DNA of 64,000 nucleotides. Source: Algoriphagus pacificus. GTDB taxonomy: Bacteria > Bacteroidota > Bacteroidia > Cytophagales > Cyclobacteriaceae. Both the position numbers and the translations under genes were made by a program. Each line of letters opens with the position of its first letter. The first letter of the stretch is position 1. Of this stretch, positions 46,130 to 54,637 are shown piece after piece. Below the pieces are notes generated by a model. It worked only from the letters and a program-made list of their open reading frames with translations, ran no database searches and was not told the origin of the DNA. The stretch is taken from the NCBI RefSeq assembly GCF_017254845.1, contig NZ_JAFKCU010000006.1, forward strand, positions 124,001-188,000. Reading direction: 5' to 3'.

Positions 46130-46984
46130 TCAATTTTGAGACGAAAGGAATAAACTATTACTTTTTCTAAAATCTCGGGGAGTGCAACCAGTGATCTTCA
46201 AAAAAGTGGCGTTAAACCGACTAATCGATTGAAAGCCACAATTGAATGCCAGCTGGGTGATCGAAAGATCCGAAGTAAGTAATAACCGCTGTGCATGTGA
46301 AATGCGCTCTTCGGTAATGTACTCACTTAAGGTTGTTCCAAAAGTTTTTTTAAAGATAGTATTCGCATGGTCCGGATGCAATTCTACGGCTTTTCCTATA
46401 TCAGATACTTTGATGGGTTCTGTATAATGTTGAGCAATAAACATGGCAATTTTTTCCACTTGGTTGGCTTCTTTGTTTTGTGAAGTGGAAATACTTTTGG
46501 AAGTGCTTGGAATATATTCATAGGCCATTCTATTGACACGCCCCTGAACTTCCAACAAGGCAATTTTAGGATTTTTCTTTTCCTGAAAATCATTAAACCA
46601 ACGTTTGAAGTTGGTTTCATCTACAGAAGAATAAATAGGATTGGTCTCAGAAATAATTTCTCCGTTCAAAATTTTTTCAACAAAGCTTGCCGGTAATTTC
46701 CATTCCAAGAAAACTGAAAAGGGAACAGTACAAACGTAATATGGAAGTCCGGCTTCGAAATCTACTATTTGATGAGGTGTCAGGGCCCAAAATAAAGTGA
46801 ATCTATTAGCTGGAATTTCTATTTTCTTTCCTTGAAATAGATAGGTAATCCCTTCTTCAGGGAAAAAATTAATTTCTATTTCATTATGGCGATCAGGTCT
46901 GTGCATTAGATTAGGCAACCACATTTCACAGGAAAAACCATAAGGTTTAAAAACACTTCTCTTCTCGTCAAAACGTCTTATCAT
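46130..46984 (-). CDS. AraC-family transcriptional regulator
   Basis: 284 residues from the ATG at 46984; a TTG at 47059 would extend it but would run across a possible promoter of the divergent gene. The N-terminal half is a cupin-like sensing domain (HNEIEINFFPEEGITYLFQGK, GLPYYVCTVPFSVFLEW). The C-terminal 100 residues carry the double helix-turn-helix (KVSDIGKAVELHPDHANTIFKKTFG, then ITQLAFNCGFQSISRFNATFLKITGCTPRDFRK). This two-domain form usually activates sugar or nucleoside use genes. Its likely target is the divergent DUF1593 gene, 101 bp away. Confidence 0.9.
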   Translation of the reverse strand: MIRRFDEKRSVFKPYGFSCEMWLPNLMHRPDRHNEIEINFFPEEGITYLFQGKKIEIPANRFTLFWALTPHQIVDFEAGLPYYVCTVPFSVFLEWKLPASFVEKILNGEIISETNPIYSSVDETNFKRWFNDFQEKKNPKIALLEVQGRVNRMAYEYIPSTSKSISTSQNKEANQVEKIAMFIAQHYTEPIKVSDIGKAVELHPDHANTIFKKTFGTTLSEYITEERISHAQRLLLTSDLSITQLAFNCGFQSISRFNATFLKITGCTPRDFRKSNSLFLSSQN

Positions 46985-47041
46985 CTCGGAATTCGATAGG
47001 TTTTTAGTCAAATTTAGGTAGTTTTTGTTTAATGACGAGTA

Positions 47042-47049
47042 TATGTTTG
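47042..47049 (+). promoter_or_regulatory. Possible -7 box of the DUF1593 gene
   Basis: TATGTTTG is an exact TANNTTTG match 36 bp before the ATG at 47086. The nearest TTTG (47024-47027) is only 14 bp upstream, so dependence on the AraC-type activator would make sense. Confidence 0.35.
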
Positions 47050-47085
47050 CAACATTCAATACCCCAGAATAAATCAGCTTAAATC

Positions 47086-48471
47086 ATGAAGAGAATAATT
47101 GCCCTTTTGTTTGTTGTTTTTCTTTCACTTCCTGTGCTATCACAACAAAATAAGAAGACCTCTTTGAAACCCAGAATAGTAATACTTACAGATGTGTCCA
47201 CTTGGGAAACAGACGATAGTGAATCTCTCGTTCGATTGATGGCACATGCAGATCTCTTTGAGATTGAAGCCTTGATTTTTACTACGGGTTGGAGTTTGGA
47301 TAAAACTCGAGAGGATTTTATGGATCTTATTCATTCAGCTATCGATGCGTATGAGAAGGATTTGCCCAATCTTCAAAAACGCTCTAATCAAGTACAATTC
47401 AATTCTGATGAATCTCGTCAGGCCATCGGGTATTGGCCAAGTCCAAAATACCTGAGGAGTGTCACCATGTTTGGAAGTGAAAACCGTGGATTAAAATTTA
47501 TAGGAGAAGGCAATGAATCTTCAGGAAGTGATTTTATTATCCATCTAGCTGACGAAAAAGATGATAGACCACTTTGGATTACGGTTTGGGGTGGTGGAAA
47601 CACACTGGCCCAAGCAATTTGGGATGTGAAACAAACTCGTTCTGAAGCTGAACTGGAGGGCTTTCTTCACAAAATACCAACCTATGCGATTACAGATCAG
47701 GACCGGGATCAAAAAACGCCATATGATATTAGTTCTCATCACTGGATGAGAAAAGAATTTTCTGATGACCTTTTATTTATATGGGATGAATCTGCCTGGA
47801 GATTTCAAAATGGAACAGGTAGGAGAAATTGGGAAGCCTATGCTGAGCATATTCAAAGCCATGGGGCTTTGGGTGCGGTCTATCCCAAATACAAATATGG
47901 AGTAGAAGGAGACACACCAGCATTTTTGTATTTGCTGCCAAATGGTTTGAGCGACCCTATGCAACCTAGTCAGGTGAGTTGGGGTGGATATTCTACTTTC
48001 CAGCTCAGTGAAGATGCTGAAACCATGGCATATACAAACTTTAAAACGCCTGAATATGATATATCAAATAAGTATTTGGAGCATTTCTACCCTGCCACTT
48101 TCAACAATTTCGCTGCTCGAATGAATTGGGCAAAAGAAGGTACTGGAAATCGGAATCCAAATGTGGTGATCAATAAAAATGAAGGAATTGAAATCATCAA
48201 ACAAAAAGTTAAACCAGGAAGGAAAGTTTCTTGGGATGCTTCGAAGTCCTCCGACCCAGAAGGGGATGCTTTAACTTTCAGTTGGTGGACAATTCCTGAA
48301 GCCGGAACTTACAAAGGAGACGTCATCCTTAAAGGAAATGATTCCAGAAAAGCAAGTTTAACCGTTCCAGATGATTTTGCGGGAAAGACCTTACATATCA
48401 TCTGTGAGGTAACAGATTCTGGATCACCAAAGTTGACCAGTTATCGCAGAATTATAATCGAAGGTAGATGA
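47086..48471 (+). CDS. Secreted DUF1593 (nucleoside hydrolase-like) protein
   Basis: 461 residues with a signal peptide (ends PVLSQ). The DUF1593 domain (about 28-330) starts with PRIVILTDVSTWETDDSESLVR, an Asp-rich loop like the calcium-binding DTDxxxDD loop of nucleoside hydrolases, and includes WITVWGGGNTLAQAIWD. A C-terminal Ig/cadherin-like domain (about 365-461, GRKVSWDASKSSDPEGDALTFSWW) resembles carbohydrate-binding modules of this family. It probably cleaves an N-ribosyl or glycosyl bond of an external substrate. Regulation by the divergent AraC protein is inferred. Confidence 0.87.
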   Translation: MKRIIALLFVVFLSLPVLSQQNKKTSLKPRIVILTDVSTWETDDSESLVRLMAHADLFEIEALIFTTGWSLDKTREDFMDLIHSAIDAYEKDLPNLQKRSNQVQFNSDESRQAIGYWPSPKYLRSVTMFGSENRGLKFIGEGNESSGSDFIIHLADEKDDRPLWITVWGGGNTLAQAIWDVKQTRSEAELEGFLHKIPTYAITDQDRDQKTPYDISSHHWMRKEFSDDLLFIWDESAWRFQNGTGRRNWEAYAEHIQSHGALGAVYPKYKYGVEGDTPAFLYLLPNGLSDPMQPSQVSWGGYSTFQLSEDAETMAYTNFKTPEYDISNKYLEHFYPATFNNFAARMNWAKEGTGNRNPNVVINKNEGIEIIKQKVKPGRKVSWDASKSSDPEGDALTFSWWTIPEAGTYKGDVILKGNDSRKASLTVPDDFAGKTLHIICEVTDSGSPKLTSYRRIIIEGR

Positions 48472-48502
48472 ACCAATAAATATCTCTTTATATAAAAACA
48501 TC

Positions 48503-48560
48503 TTTACTCATTTACACCTTTAAACCCAACAACTTTGAATCCTACCCGTAAATGAGTAAA
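48503..48560. repeat. 13-bp perfect inverted repeat
   Basis: TTTACTCATTTAC at 48503-48515 and its exact complement at 48548-48560 are separated by 32 bp, between the DUF1593 gene and the next small gene. There is no T-run, so a weak hairpin or regulatory site is possible. Confidence 0.5.
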
Positions 48561-48586
48561 TTAGATATTCACTAAACCATCTGATT

Positions 48587-48907
48587 ATGTGGTCAGTAAT
48601 AAAATTTTTAGGAACAGTTTTTATCAGCTTTTTTGCCATGATTGGTGCTTTGGGAGCAGAAAATCCATTTCCTCTTTTTGCTGTGGCATGGGGAATATGG
48701 ATTATTTATATCGTCAGCCTGCGATCAAAAAGAAAAAAAGAGATAGACAAAGAGCGTCTAATTCGGGAAATTTTGGATAAGCTCTATAATCCAAAAAGGA
48801 ACTTCAGAGATGCGAAAGATCCTAGCATAAAAAAACAAAAGGCCCCAAAACTGACCAATCGAAAACACATTGTCGAAAGAAAAGGCTTTTTCATATGTGC
48901 TTCTTGA
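48587..48907 (+). CDS. Small membrane protein of unknown function
   Basis: 106 residues. Two hydrophobic helices (about 5-24 and 28-44) are followed by a strongly basic cytosolic tail (SLRSKRKKEIDKERLIREILDKL and on). I do not recognise a family. The C-terminal 20 residues are low in information and the end of the frame may be chance. It lies at the left edge of the accessory island, and whether it belongs to the island is unclear. Confidence 0.55.
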   Translation: MWSVIKFLGTVFISFFAMIGALGAENPFPLFAVAWGIWIIYIVSLRSKRKKEIDKERLIREILDKLYNPKRNFRDAKDPSIKKQKAPKLTNRKHIVERKGFFICAS

Positions 48908-49042
48908 ATTAGGGATAGCAAGAAACCGAGCCCTAGAAAAAAAGTAACAATTAGTAAGGATTCCATCATTTAAGATCTAACGGTTTTTAATAATCACAGT
49001 TCAACCTACAAAAATCTTTTATGACAAAAAAAAAAGGGAAGA

Positions 49043-49948
49043 TTACTCCTCCCCTTCTGAATCAATTCCTAGTATGTAATTAGCTGCCTGGTGTGCCTTT
49101 TGGGCAGCGTAGATCAGCATCTTTGGATCTTCCTGTAGTGGCTTAAACCATCCTTTTAGGTAAGCCAGGGAATTTTTAAAGTTGGCATCTTTGATTCCAG
49201 CATAGGCATTTAGGAAACTAGCTCCCATTTCTGCAATCAATTCTTCTTTCGAATATTCAACAGAGCCGAAACCAACCAATGCAGGTCTTTCTGAAAATCT
49301 ACCCAAACGGGTACTATGGCCAGTTGAGTGCAACATTTCATGAAAAAGTACAGAATAGTACTGTTCGTCTCCTTTAAATGATTCCTTGCTAGGCATATTG
49401 ATATAATCAGTTGAGGGGCTGTAAAATGCTTCATGGCCATAGTGAACAATTTTTGGGCAATCTGAATATCCATTAATAATCTGCTCACAAGTTTCAATTG
49501 GCTTAAAAACTCTTTCCACTGTTTCATTTATGGCAAATTCGATTCCTTCAATTTGGCCGATGTTGAAAACTGTCCAGATAAATGGAGTAAATTTTCTTCC
49601 GAAAAGGTCCTCATCTTCTCCGGCTTCATTTTTTGTTTGACCTTTGACGAATTTGGAGATCTTCCAGAATACCACTTTAGTCCCTTTTTGACCTTTTTTG
49701 ATATTTCCGCCTAGCTGTTTCGCTTGTTTGAAAGTCAGGAAGTAAGGATGGTCAAATTTTTTTGAAATTGTCACCCAAGCTAACCAAAGCGCATTGAACC
49801 CTAAATAAGGGCGATTTGAAGCATAGTTTTTAGGGGCATTTTTCGGATTCCAAACTTGTTCCCAAGTGAGATTTTCATTTTGGATTCCTTCGATGATTTC
49901 ATTGGTTACGGTTTCCGCTAGTTTGTTGAAGTTTTCCCAAGCTGTCAT
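49043..49948 (-). CDS. ArdC-like antirestriction protein with zincin metallopeptidase domain
   Basis: 301 residues from the ATG at 49948. The N-terminal ssDNA-binding ArdC domain (about 1-140; LTWEQVWNPKNAPKNYASNRPYLGFNALWLA, KKGQKGTKVVFWK) is followed by a zincin domain with HEMLH (203-207) and a probable third ligand Glu in EELIAEMGA (235-243). ArdC proteins enter recipients with conjugative DNA and protect it against restriction. This one marks the region as plasmid/ICE-derived. A longer frame to 50272 lacks conservation and would span the conserved hairpin at 50199. It is in the same orientation as radC and the 73-aa gene. Confidence 0.85.
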   Translation of the reverse strand: MTAWENFNKLAETVTNEIIEGIQNENLTWEQVWNPKNAPKNYASNRPYLGFNALWLAWVTISKKFDHPYFLTFKQAKQLGGNIKKGQKGTKVVFWKISKFVKGQTKNEAGEDEDLFGRKFTPFIWTVFNIGQIEGIEFAINETVERVFKPIETCEQIINGYSDCPKIVHYGHEAFYSPSTDYINMPSKESFKGDEQYYSVLFHEMLHSTGHSTRLGRFSERPALVGFGSVEYSKEELIAEMGASFLNAYAGIKDANFKNSLAYLKGWFKPLQEDPKMLIYAAQKAHQAANYILGIDSEGEE

Positions 49949-50198
49949 TTTGATAATAATTTTAGGGTTGAAAAAGAGCCAACTAGTACCAAAGTATCCC
50001 CCATCATATCCAAGGATGTAAGGAACATCGACCCGACAAATCCAGAGCTTTTCCCTGGAGTGAGGGGAGCTTGGTTTTTCTGGCAGAGTGGGGATATTTG
50101 GCTGAGTAGTGACATTTTTTTTATCCACTGGTGTTGAGGTACCGACCGACAAGCGTTTTCTGGAAACCCTGAAGCTGGATAAGACAAAAACCTGAAGA

Positions 50199-50235
50199 AA
50201 AATGTCGGAGGTAGTCCGTAGGAGACCGCCATTTT
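50199..50235. repeat. Conserved island hairpin, copy 1
   Basis: Stem AAAATG-T-CGG / CCG-C-CATTTT (6 bp, one mismatch, 3 bp) encloses a 17-nt loop AGGTAGTCCGTAGGAGA. The same architecture with compensatory stem changes recurs at 61626-61662. It lies about 250 bp upstream of the ArdC-like gene, which reads on minus. Confidence 0.75.
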
Positions 50236-50392
50236 GCGGAAGGAAGAAGCGGATTTTTGACGATTCCAGCATCAGGGTTTCACCTTTGCTTGGTTGGACG
50301 GTCTAACACCTGTTAAAACTGGAACGGATCAGACAAGCCACTCGGAAGAAAAACGCTCCCTGACGAAAGGAACAGAAAAGCGAAAAACGGCT

Positions 50393-50418
50393 TGCCCCCC
50401 TAAAGGAGGATTGGGGCA
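50393..50418. repeat. GC-rich hairpin
   Basis: TGCCCC pairs with GGGGCA, and an inner CCT/AGG continues the stem. No T-run follows. It resembles the C-rich/G-rich interspersed stem-loops common in Bacteroidota intergenic DNA. Confidence 0.4.
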
Positions 50419-50598
50419 CTTATTCGAGAAGCGGGTTTCTATTGTTCTAGTCTCGACGGAACAAGGAAAGTAAAGCGGATTGAATGTGTGGCCGTGTGGA
50501 GCTGAAAGCTATTTGACTGCAACGAAAGAATGGAGAGAAAGGAAAATTGCTGAAAGTGGAGATTCCGGCACCGGGCCACTGTTGAACTGAATGACCGC

Positions 50599-50625
50599 CC
50601 CATTCCCAGACTTGTTGGGAATGGG
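50599..50625. repeat. 10-bp perfect hairpin
   Basis: CCCATTCCCA (50599-50608) pairs with TGGGAATGGG (50616-50625) across a 7-nt loop. It is not followed by Ts on either strand, so it is not a typical terminator. Confidence 0.5.
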
Positions 50626-50807
50626 TTAAGGGAAGTGGAATAAAACTGTTGCCGTGGGGAATAGTTAATCTCTCCAGGAATAAAGCGCAGCAAGCAGTCA
50701 TTTAGAAAATGGCGCGCATAAAGCGGAATAAATGGAGTGGTTTATATGGGGAAAATGGCTTAAGGATAGTAGCGATAAGCCTTTCTTAGGAAGTTCAAAA
50801 AGGAAGC

Positions 50808-51269
50808 CTAAAGCTTCCCTTCATCAGCGAAAGAGAAATACCCTTCACTGGTCACTATGATATGATCCAGAACTGGTAGATCCAGAAACTTCCCAGCTTC
50901 AACTAGGCGTGTGGTCAATCTTTCATCCTGCGAACTTGGAAGTAGATTTCCACTCGGATGATTGTGTCCAAGGATTACAGACTGACAATTACTTTTTAAT
51001 GCTGCTGCAAAGACCAATTTGGGATCCACTACCGTTCCGGCTGTCCCACCAGTTGAGATTTCTACTACTCCCAGAACTCTATTTCCTCTGTTCAGCAGGA
51101 TGATTTTAAAGGATTCAATAAATTGGATTTTATCCTCACCCCATACTTCCTTGAAAATCTGGTATGCACAGTTAGAACTACTCACTTTTCGAGCTTTTTG
51201 AACATCAATTTTGGGTCTGTAAACTAGCTCGATTTCGGCGACTTGGGAGGATGTTTTGATCGTTTCCAT
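50808..51269 (-). CDS. Short RadC-family JAB-domain protein
   Basis: 153 residues, only the JAB/MPN domain of RadC: Glu52 in FIESFKIILLN, the metal motif HNHPSG (102-107) with downstream Ser and Asp115 (SSQDERLT). Full-length RadC is about 220 residues with an N-terminal helix-hairpin-helix that is absent here. This short form is typical of ICEs, plasmids and defence islands, next to ArdC-like genes. The biochemical role is unsettled; isopeptidase or DNA-processing functions have been proposed. Confidence 0.9.
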   Translation of the reverse strand: METIKTSSQVAEIELVYRPKIDVQKARKVSSSNCAYQIFKEVWGEDKIQFIESFKIILLNRGNRVLGVVEISTGGTAGTVVDPKLVFAAALKSNCQSVILGHNHPSGNLLPSSQDERLTTRLVEAGKFLDLPVLDHIIVTSEGYFSFADEGKL

Positions 51270-51560
51270 AATAATAACGGTTAGGAGTTAGAAATTAATT
51301 ATGGTGCAACCCCAGCTTTTGAGCGATCAAGGCCAATTGGAAACTGAATAAATGAAAGAATGTGGGCAGGCGGTGTTTATGCGGTAGTCTATTGGCCGCT
51401 TCAGATGTAAAAAAGGTAATTTTGAGGCATTATTGATATCACTTCCAGATTTTATAGTTCGCTCTACATTATTCGTGGTGGCATTCAGGCCAAACGTTAT
51501 TATCTTAGGAATCTCCAAAAGCTACAGCAATTTTTGAGTAGCCTCAAATAAAAAAGTTAA
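51270..51560. other. Intergenic region between radC-like gene and the defence cargo
   Basis: About 290 bp between divergent genes. I see no ORF and no strong repeat; it should hold the promoters for both directions. Confidence 0.4.
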
Positions 51561-54329
51561 ATGAACATAGCCCAGATTGAGTCAAACCTTCAAAATCTGA
51601 TCAAGTCCTTTTCCAAAGAAACTTTCATTTACGATTTGCTCTTGGTGTATGGCCTGCCAAAAGCTTCCATCACAAGATTGCAAAAAGGAAACCTTAACCT
51701 ATCCAAATCAGAAGGGGAGATTTCCTGGAAAAAGAAACTTCGATTCCAAGAAGAGTATTCAGCCGACTTGCATCTAACTATTTCTGAGCTGGCCCAATCC
51801 ATCAAGCATGAAGAGCGATTTGTAATCGTGACTGACTATGTGCTTTTCTTGGCAATTGACACCAAAACGGGTGAAAAACTGGACATAGAAATCCAGGATT
51901 TGCCGAAGCATTTTGATTTCTTTCTGCCTTGGGCTGGGATGGAAAAAGCCCAACACCGAAATGAAAACCCCGCTGATGTCAAGGCCGCGGAACGGATGGC
52001 AAAGCTTTTTGACGAGATCAAAAAAGACAATCCGGTCAAATCAGAGGAAGATTCTCATGCCCTTAACGTCTTTTTGACTAGACTTCTTTTTTGCTTTTTT
52101 GCTGAAGACACTCACATTTTTCAGGATGGGCAATTTACGAATGCGATCAGCTCTCACACTGCGGTAGATGGCAATGATCTTCGTCCCTATCTGGAGAGTT
52201 TATTTGAAGTGTTGAATACCGCATCAAAAGACCGAAAAGATCTACCGGCTTATTTAAACGCCTTCCCCTATGTCAATGGAGGCTTATTTAAGGATTCTTT
52301 CCAGGCACCTGAGTTTAACCGAAAATCTAGACAGCTGATTATCGACGCAGGGGAGATGAACTGGAAGGATATCAATCCGGATATTTTCGGGTCAATGTTC
52401 CAAGGAGTCATCGATCCTGAAAAAAGAGGAAGTCTTGGCGCACATTACACCTCTGTACCCAATATCATGAAAGTGATTGAGCCTCTCTTTCTGGATGAAT
52501 TCAAGGATGAGTTTGAAAAAGCAAAACATAATCCCAAAAAGCTCAATGAACTGCTCTACCGTCTGAGTAAAATCAAAATCTTCGATCCGGCCTGTGGCAG
52601 TGGCAACTTCCTGATCATTGCCTACAAGGAACTCCGAAAACTGGAAATAGCGATTATCCATCACCTTCAGGACTTGCAAAAAGCTGCGGCTGGATTTAAC
52701 AGTAAAAGCGAACAACTTTCCTTTATCCCTAAGGCACAACTTAGCCTTGCTGCATCTTTTCAAGTTGAGTTGTTTTCGAGAATACAACTTAGTCAGTTTT
52801 TCGGGATAGAGATCGATGACTTCGCTCATGAGATCGCACAACTATCGCTCTGGCTGGCGGAGCATCAGATGAATGTGGAATTCCATCGTGAATTCGGAAA
52901 GACAAGTCCTACCCTCCCACTCAAGGAAGCTGGAAAGATTGTCTGCGGCAATGCCTGTAGGCTGGACTGGGAGGAAGTCTGTCCGAAGAAGGAAGGAGAT
53001 GAAATTTATATATTGGGAAATCCTCCATACTTGGGAGCAAGAAATCAATCACTCTTACAAAAAAAGGATTTGGAGGATGTTTTTAGTAGCGCCTCGGGAA
53101 CAAATAGTCTAGATTATATTTCGGCTTGGTTTATAAAAGCAGCAATATATAACGACAAGAATAATTCCCATGCTGCATTTGTTTCCACTAATTCAATAAT
53201 TCAAGGTGAACAAGCTGGAATATTATGGCCTCAAATACTTGCTGTTAACAATCAAATATTCTTTGCTCACACCTCTTTTCTTTGGAATAATAGTGCTAAA
53301 AATCAGGCAGCGGTATACGTAGTAATTATTGGTATTGGAAAAGCATCAGTTAAAAAGAAAAAAATCTTTCTGGGTGATAATGTAAAGATGGTAGAAAACA
53401 TTTCACCCTATTTGACAGAAGGATCTAATACAATCGTCGGCAAAAGATCAAAACCAAGAAATGGTCTGCCTTCATTAGTTTTTGGCAATCAGGGGATAGA
53501 TGGGGGACACTTGATTTTATCTAATGAGGAACGAAAGTCCCTATTGAATAAAAATCCAGAATTAGAAAAATTCATCAGACCGTTATTTGGAGCAGAAGAC
53601 TACATGAAAAATGAAAACAGATGGTGTATTTGGATAAATGAAAGGGATAAAGATGAAGCGCTGGCCTTTCCTGAAATTCAGAAAAGAGTAAAAAGTGTGG
53701 AAAATTATAGAAAAGGAGGTGGACAAGTAGCTAGATCGCTAGTCAATTTGTCTTATAGATTTCGATACATTCATGAGGCAAAAAGATCTACTCTTATTTT
53801 ACCTAGAACGACAACTGAAAGAAGAGACTATTTAGTAGTAGGTTTTTTGGACAAGAAAAATATTGTAACGGATGCTGCTCAAGTAATTTATGACCCAGAG
53901 CCATTTGTATTTGGATTGTTATCATCAAAAATTCATATGATCTGGGTCAAGGCAACCGCAGGAAGGTTAAAAATGGACATTAGATATTCAAATTCTATTT
54001 GTTACAATAATTTCCCCTTTCCTCCAATCTCGGACCAACGAAAGCAGGAAATCACCCAATGTGTCTTCCGTATTCTTGAGGAGCGAGAGCGTCACTCAGA
54101 GAAGACTCTAGCACAGCTGTACGACCCGGACAAAATGCCAGAAGGCTTAAGGGAAGCCCATCGGCAGAATGACCTAGCCATTGAGCGCTGCTACCGCAGT
54201 CGGCCGTTTGAATCCGACGAGGAACGTCTGGAATATCTATTCAAATTGTATGAGAAAATGATCGCAGAAGAGAAAGTAAAGGACAGTCTATTTGAAAAAG
54301 AGAAAAAGGGAAGGAAGGTAAAAAAATGA
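51561..54329 (+). CDS. MmeI-like class I SAM-dependent DNA methyltransferase
   Basis: 922 residues with the architecture of type IIL (MmeI-like) enzymes: an N-terminal region (1-160, with VTDYVLFLAIDTKTGEKLDIE), a helical spacer (about 165-330), an adenine-methyltransferase core with motif I DPACGSGNFL (342-351) and motif IV NPPY (487-490), a target-recognition region (about 620-820) and a C-terminal helical tail. I cannot find the D-xn-(D/E)-x-K nuclease motif of true MmeI at the N terminus, so it probably only methylates adenine. Cutting would come from another gene, the GIY-YIG protein being the obvious candidate. It overlaps the next gene by 4 bp. Confidence 0.88.
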   Translation: MNIAQIESNLQNLIKSFSKETFIYDLLLVYGLPKASITRLQKGNLNLSKSEGEISWKKKLRFQEEYSADLHLTISELAQSIKHEERFVIVTDYVLFLAIDTKTGEKLDIEIQDLPKHFDFFLPWAGMEKAQHRNENPADVKAAERMAKLFDEIKKDNPVKSEEDSHALNVFLTRLLFCFFAEDTHIFQDGQFTNAISSHTAVDGNDLRPYLESLFEVLNTASKDRKDLPAYLNAFPYVNGGLFKDSFQAPEFNRKSRQLIIDAGEMNWKDINPDIFGSMFQGVIDPEKRGSLGAHYTSVPNIMKVIEPLFLDEFKDEFEKAKHNPKKLNELLYRLSKIKIFDPACGSGNFLIIAYKELRKLEIAIIHHLQDLQKAAAGFNSKSEQLSFIPKAQLSLAASFQVELFSRIQLSQFFGIEIDDFAHEIAQLSLWLAEHQMNVEFHREFGKTSPTLPLKEAGKIVCGNACRLDWEEVCPKKEGDEIYILGNPPYLGARNQSLLQKKDLEDVFSSASGTNSLDYISAWFIKAAIYNDKNNSHAAFVSTNSIIQGEQAGILWPQILAVNNQIFFAHTSFLWNNSAKNQAAVYVVIIGIGKASVKKKKIFLGDNVKMVENISPYLTEGSNTIVGKRSKPRNGLPSLVFGNQGIDGGHLILSNEERKSLLNKNPELEKFIRPLFGAEDYMKNENRWCIWINERDKDEALAFPEIQKRVKSVENYRKGGGQVARSLVNLSYRFRYIHEAKRSTLILPRTTTERRDYLVVGFLDKKNIVTDAAQVIYDPEPFVFGLLSSKIHMIWVKATAGRLKMDIRYSNSICYNNFPFPPISDQRKQEITQCVFRILEERERHSEKTLAQLYDPDKMPEGLREAHRQNDLAIERCYRSRPFESDEERLEYLFKLYEKMIAEEKVKDSLFEKEKKGRKVKK

Positions 54330-54625
54330 TGGAAAGTCTACTAAGACAGTTTTTGGCCCAAGATACTGAAACGGAAATTTTGGAATTTAAAGTGGCAAAA
54401 ACCCAATACGATAAAGACAAATTGGGCAAATACTTTTCAGCCCTAAGCAATGAGGCCAACCTTAAAAACAGGCCTAATGCTTGGTTTATTCTAGGAGTAA
54501 ATGATAAAAAGCAAGTGGTGGGCACTGAAATCTCGGACAAGCAAATCAACGAGTACAAAAAAGAAGTGTCAGACCATACCTCACCAAATATGACATTCCG
54601 AGAGATTCACAAGGTGGAAATCTAA
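54326..54625 (+). CDS. AlbA_2 (Schlafen-like) N-terminal fragment
   Basis: 99 residues: ETEILEFKVA, LGKYFSALSNEANL and AWFILGVNDKKQVVGT form most of an AlbA_2 domain, which in relatives binds nucleic acid or has a Schlafen-like nuclease-related fold. The last strand of the domain lies beyond the TAA, so this fragment alone is probably not stable. Confidence 0.6.
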   Translation: MMESLLRQFLAQDTETEILEFKVAKTQYDKDKLGKYFSALSNEANLKNRPNAWFILGVNDKKQVVGTEISDKQINEYKKEVSDHTSPNMTFREIHKVEI

Positions 54626-54637
54626 GGAAAAAAGGTT

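Larger units (their letters stand above)
49949..50807. other. Long non-coding region between ArdC-like and RadC genes
   Basis: About 860 bp, visibly richer in G and C than the surroundings, with no credible gene; the short frames on minus are low-complexity and overlap each other. It holds three hairpins: the conserved one at 50199-50235, TGCCCC/GGGGCA at 50393-50418, and a 10-bp stem at 50599-50625. A long ArdC leader, an oriT-like site or a structured RNA are all possible. Confidence 0.5.

Noticed and set aside
48784-48969. A 61-codon membrane-like frame on minus
   Set aside because: It overlaps antisense the basic tail of the 48587 gene; its hydrophobicity is what antisense of Lys/Asn-rich coding DNA gives. 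Some doubt remains because the 3' end of the plus gene is weak.
49949-50272. An N-terminal extension of the ArdC-like protein
   Set aside because: The conserved ArdC domain starts at the ATG at 49948, and the extension covers a conserved hairpin with no family-like sequence.
50439-50701. Two overlapping 84-codon frames on the minus strand
   Set aside because: They overlap in different frames, are low-complexity and show no domain or start signal; the region looks non-coding.
54626-54637. A frameshift between the AlbA_2 and HATPase halves
   Set aside because: The two halves are in the same phase; the break is a single in-frame TAA.
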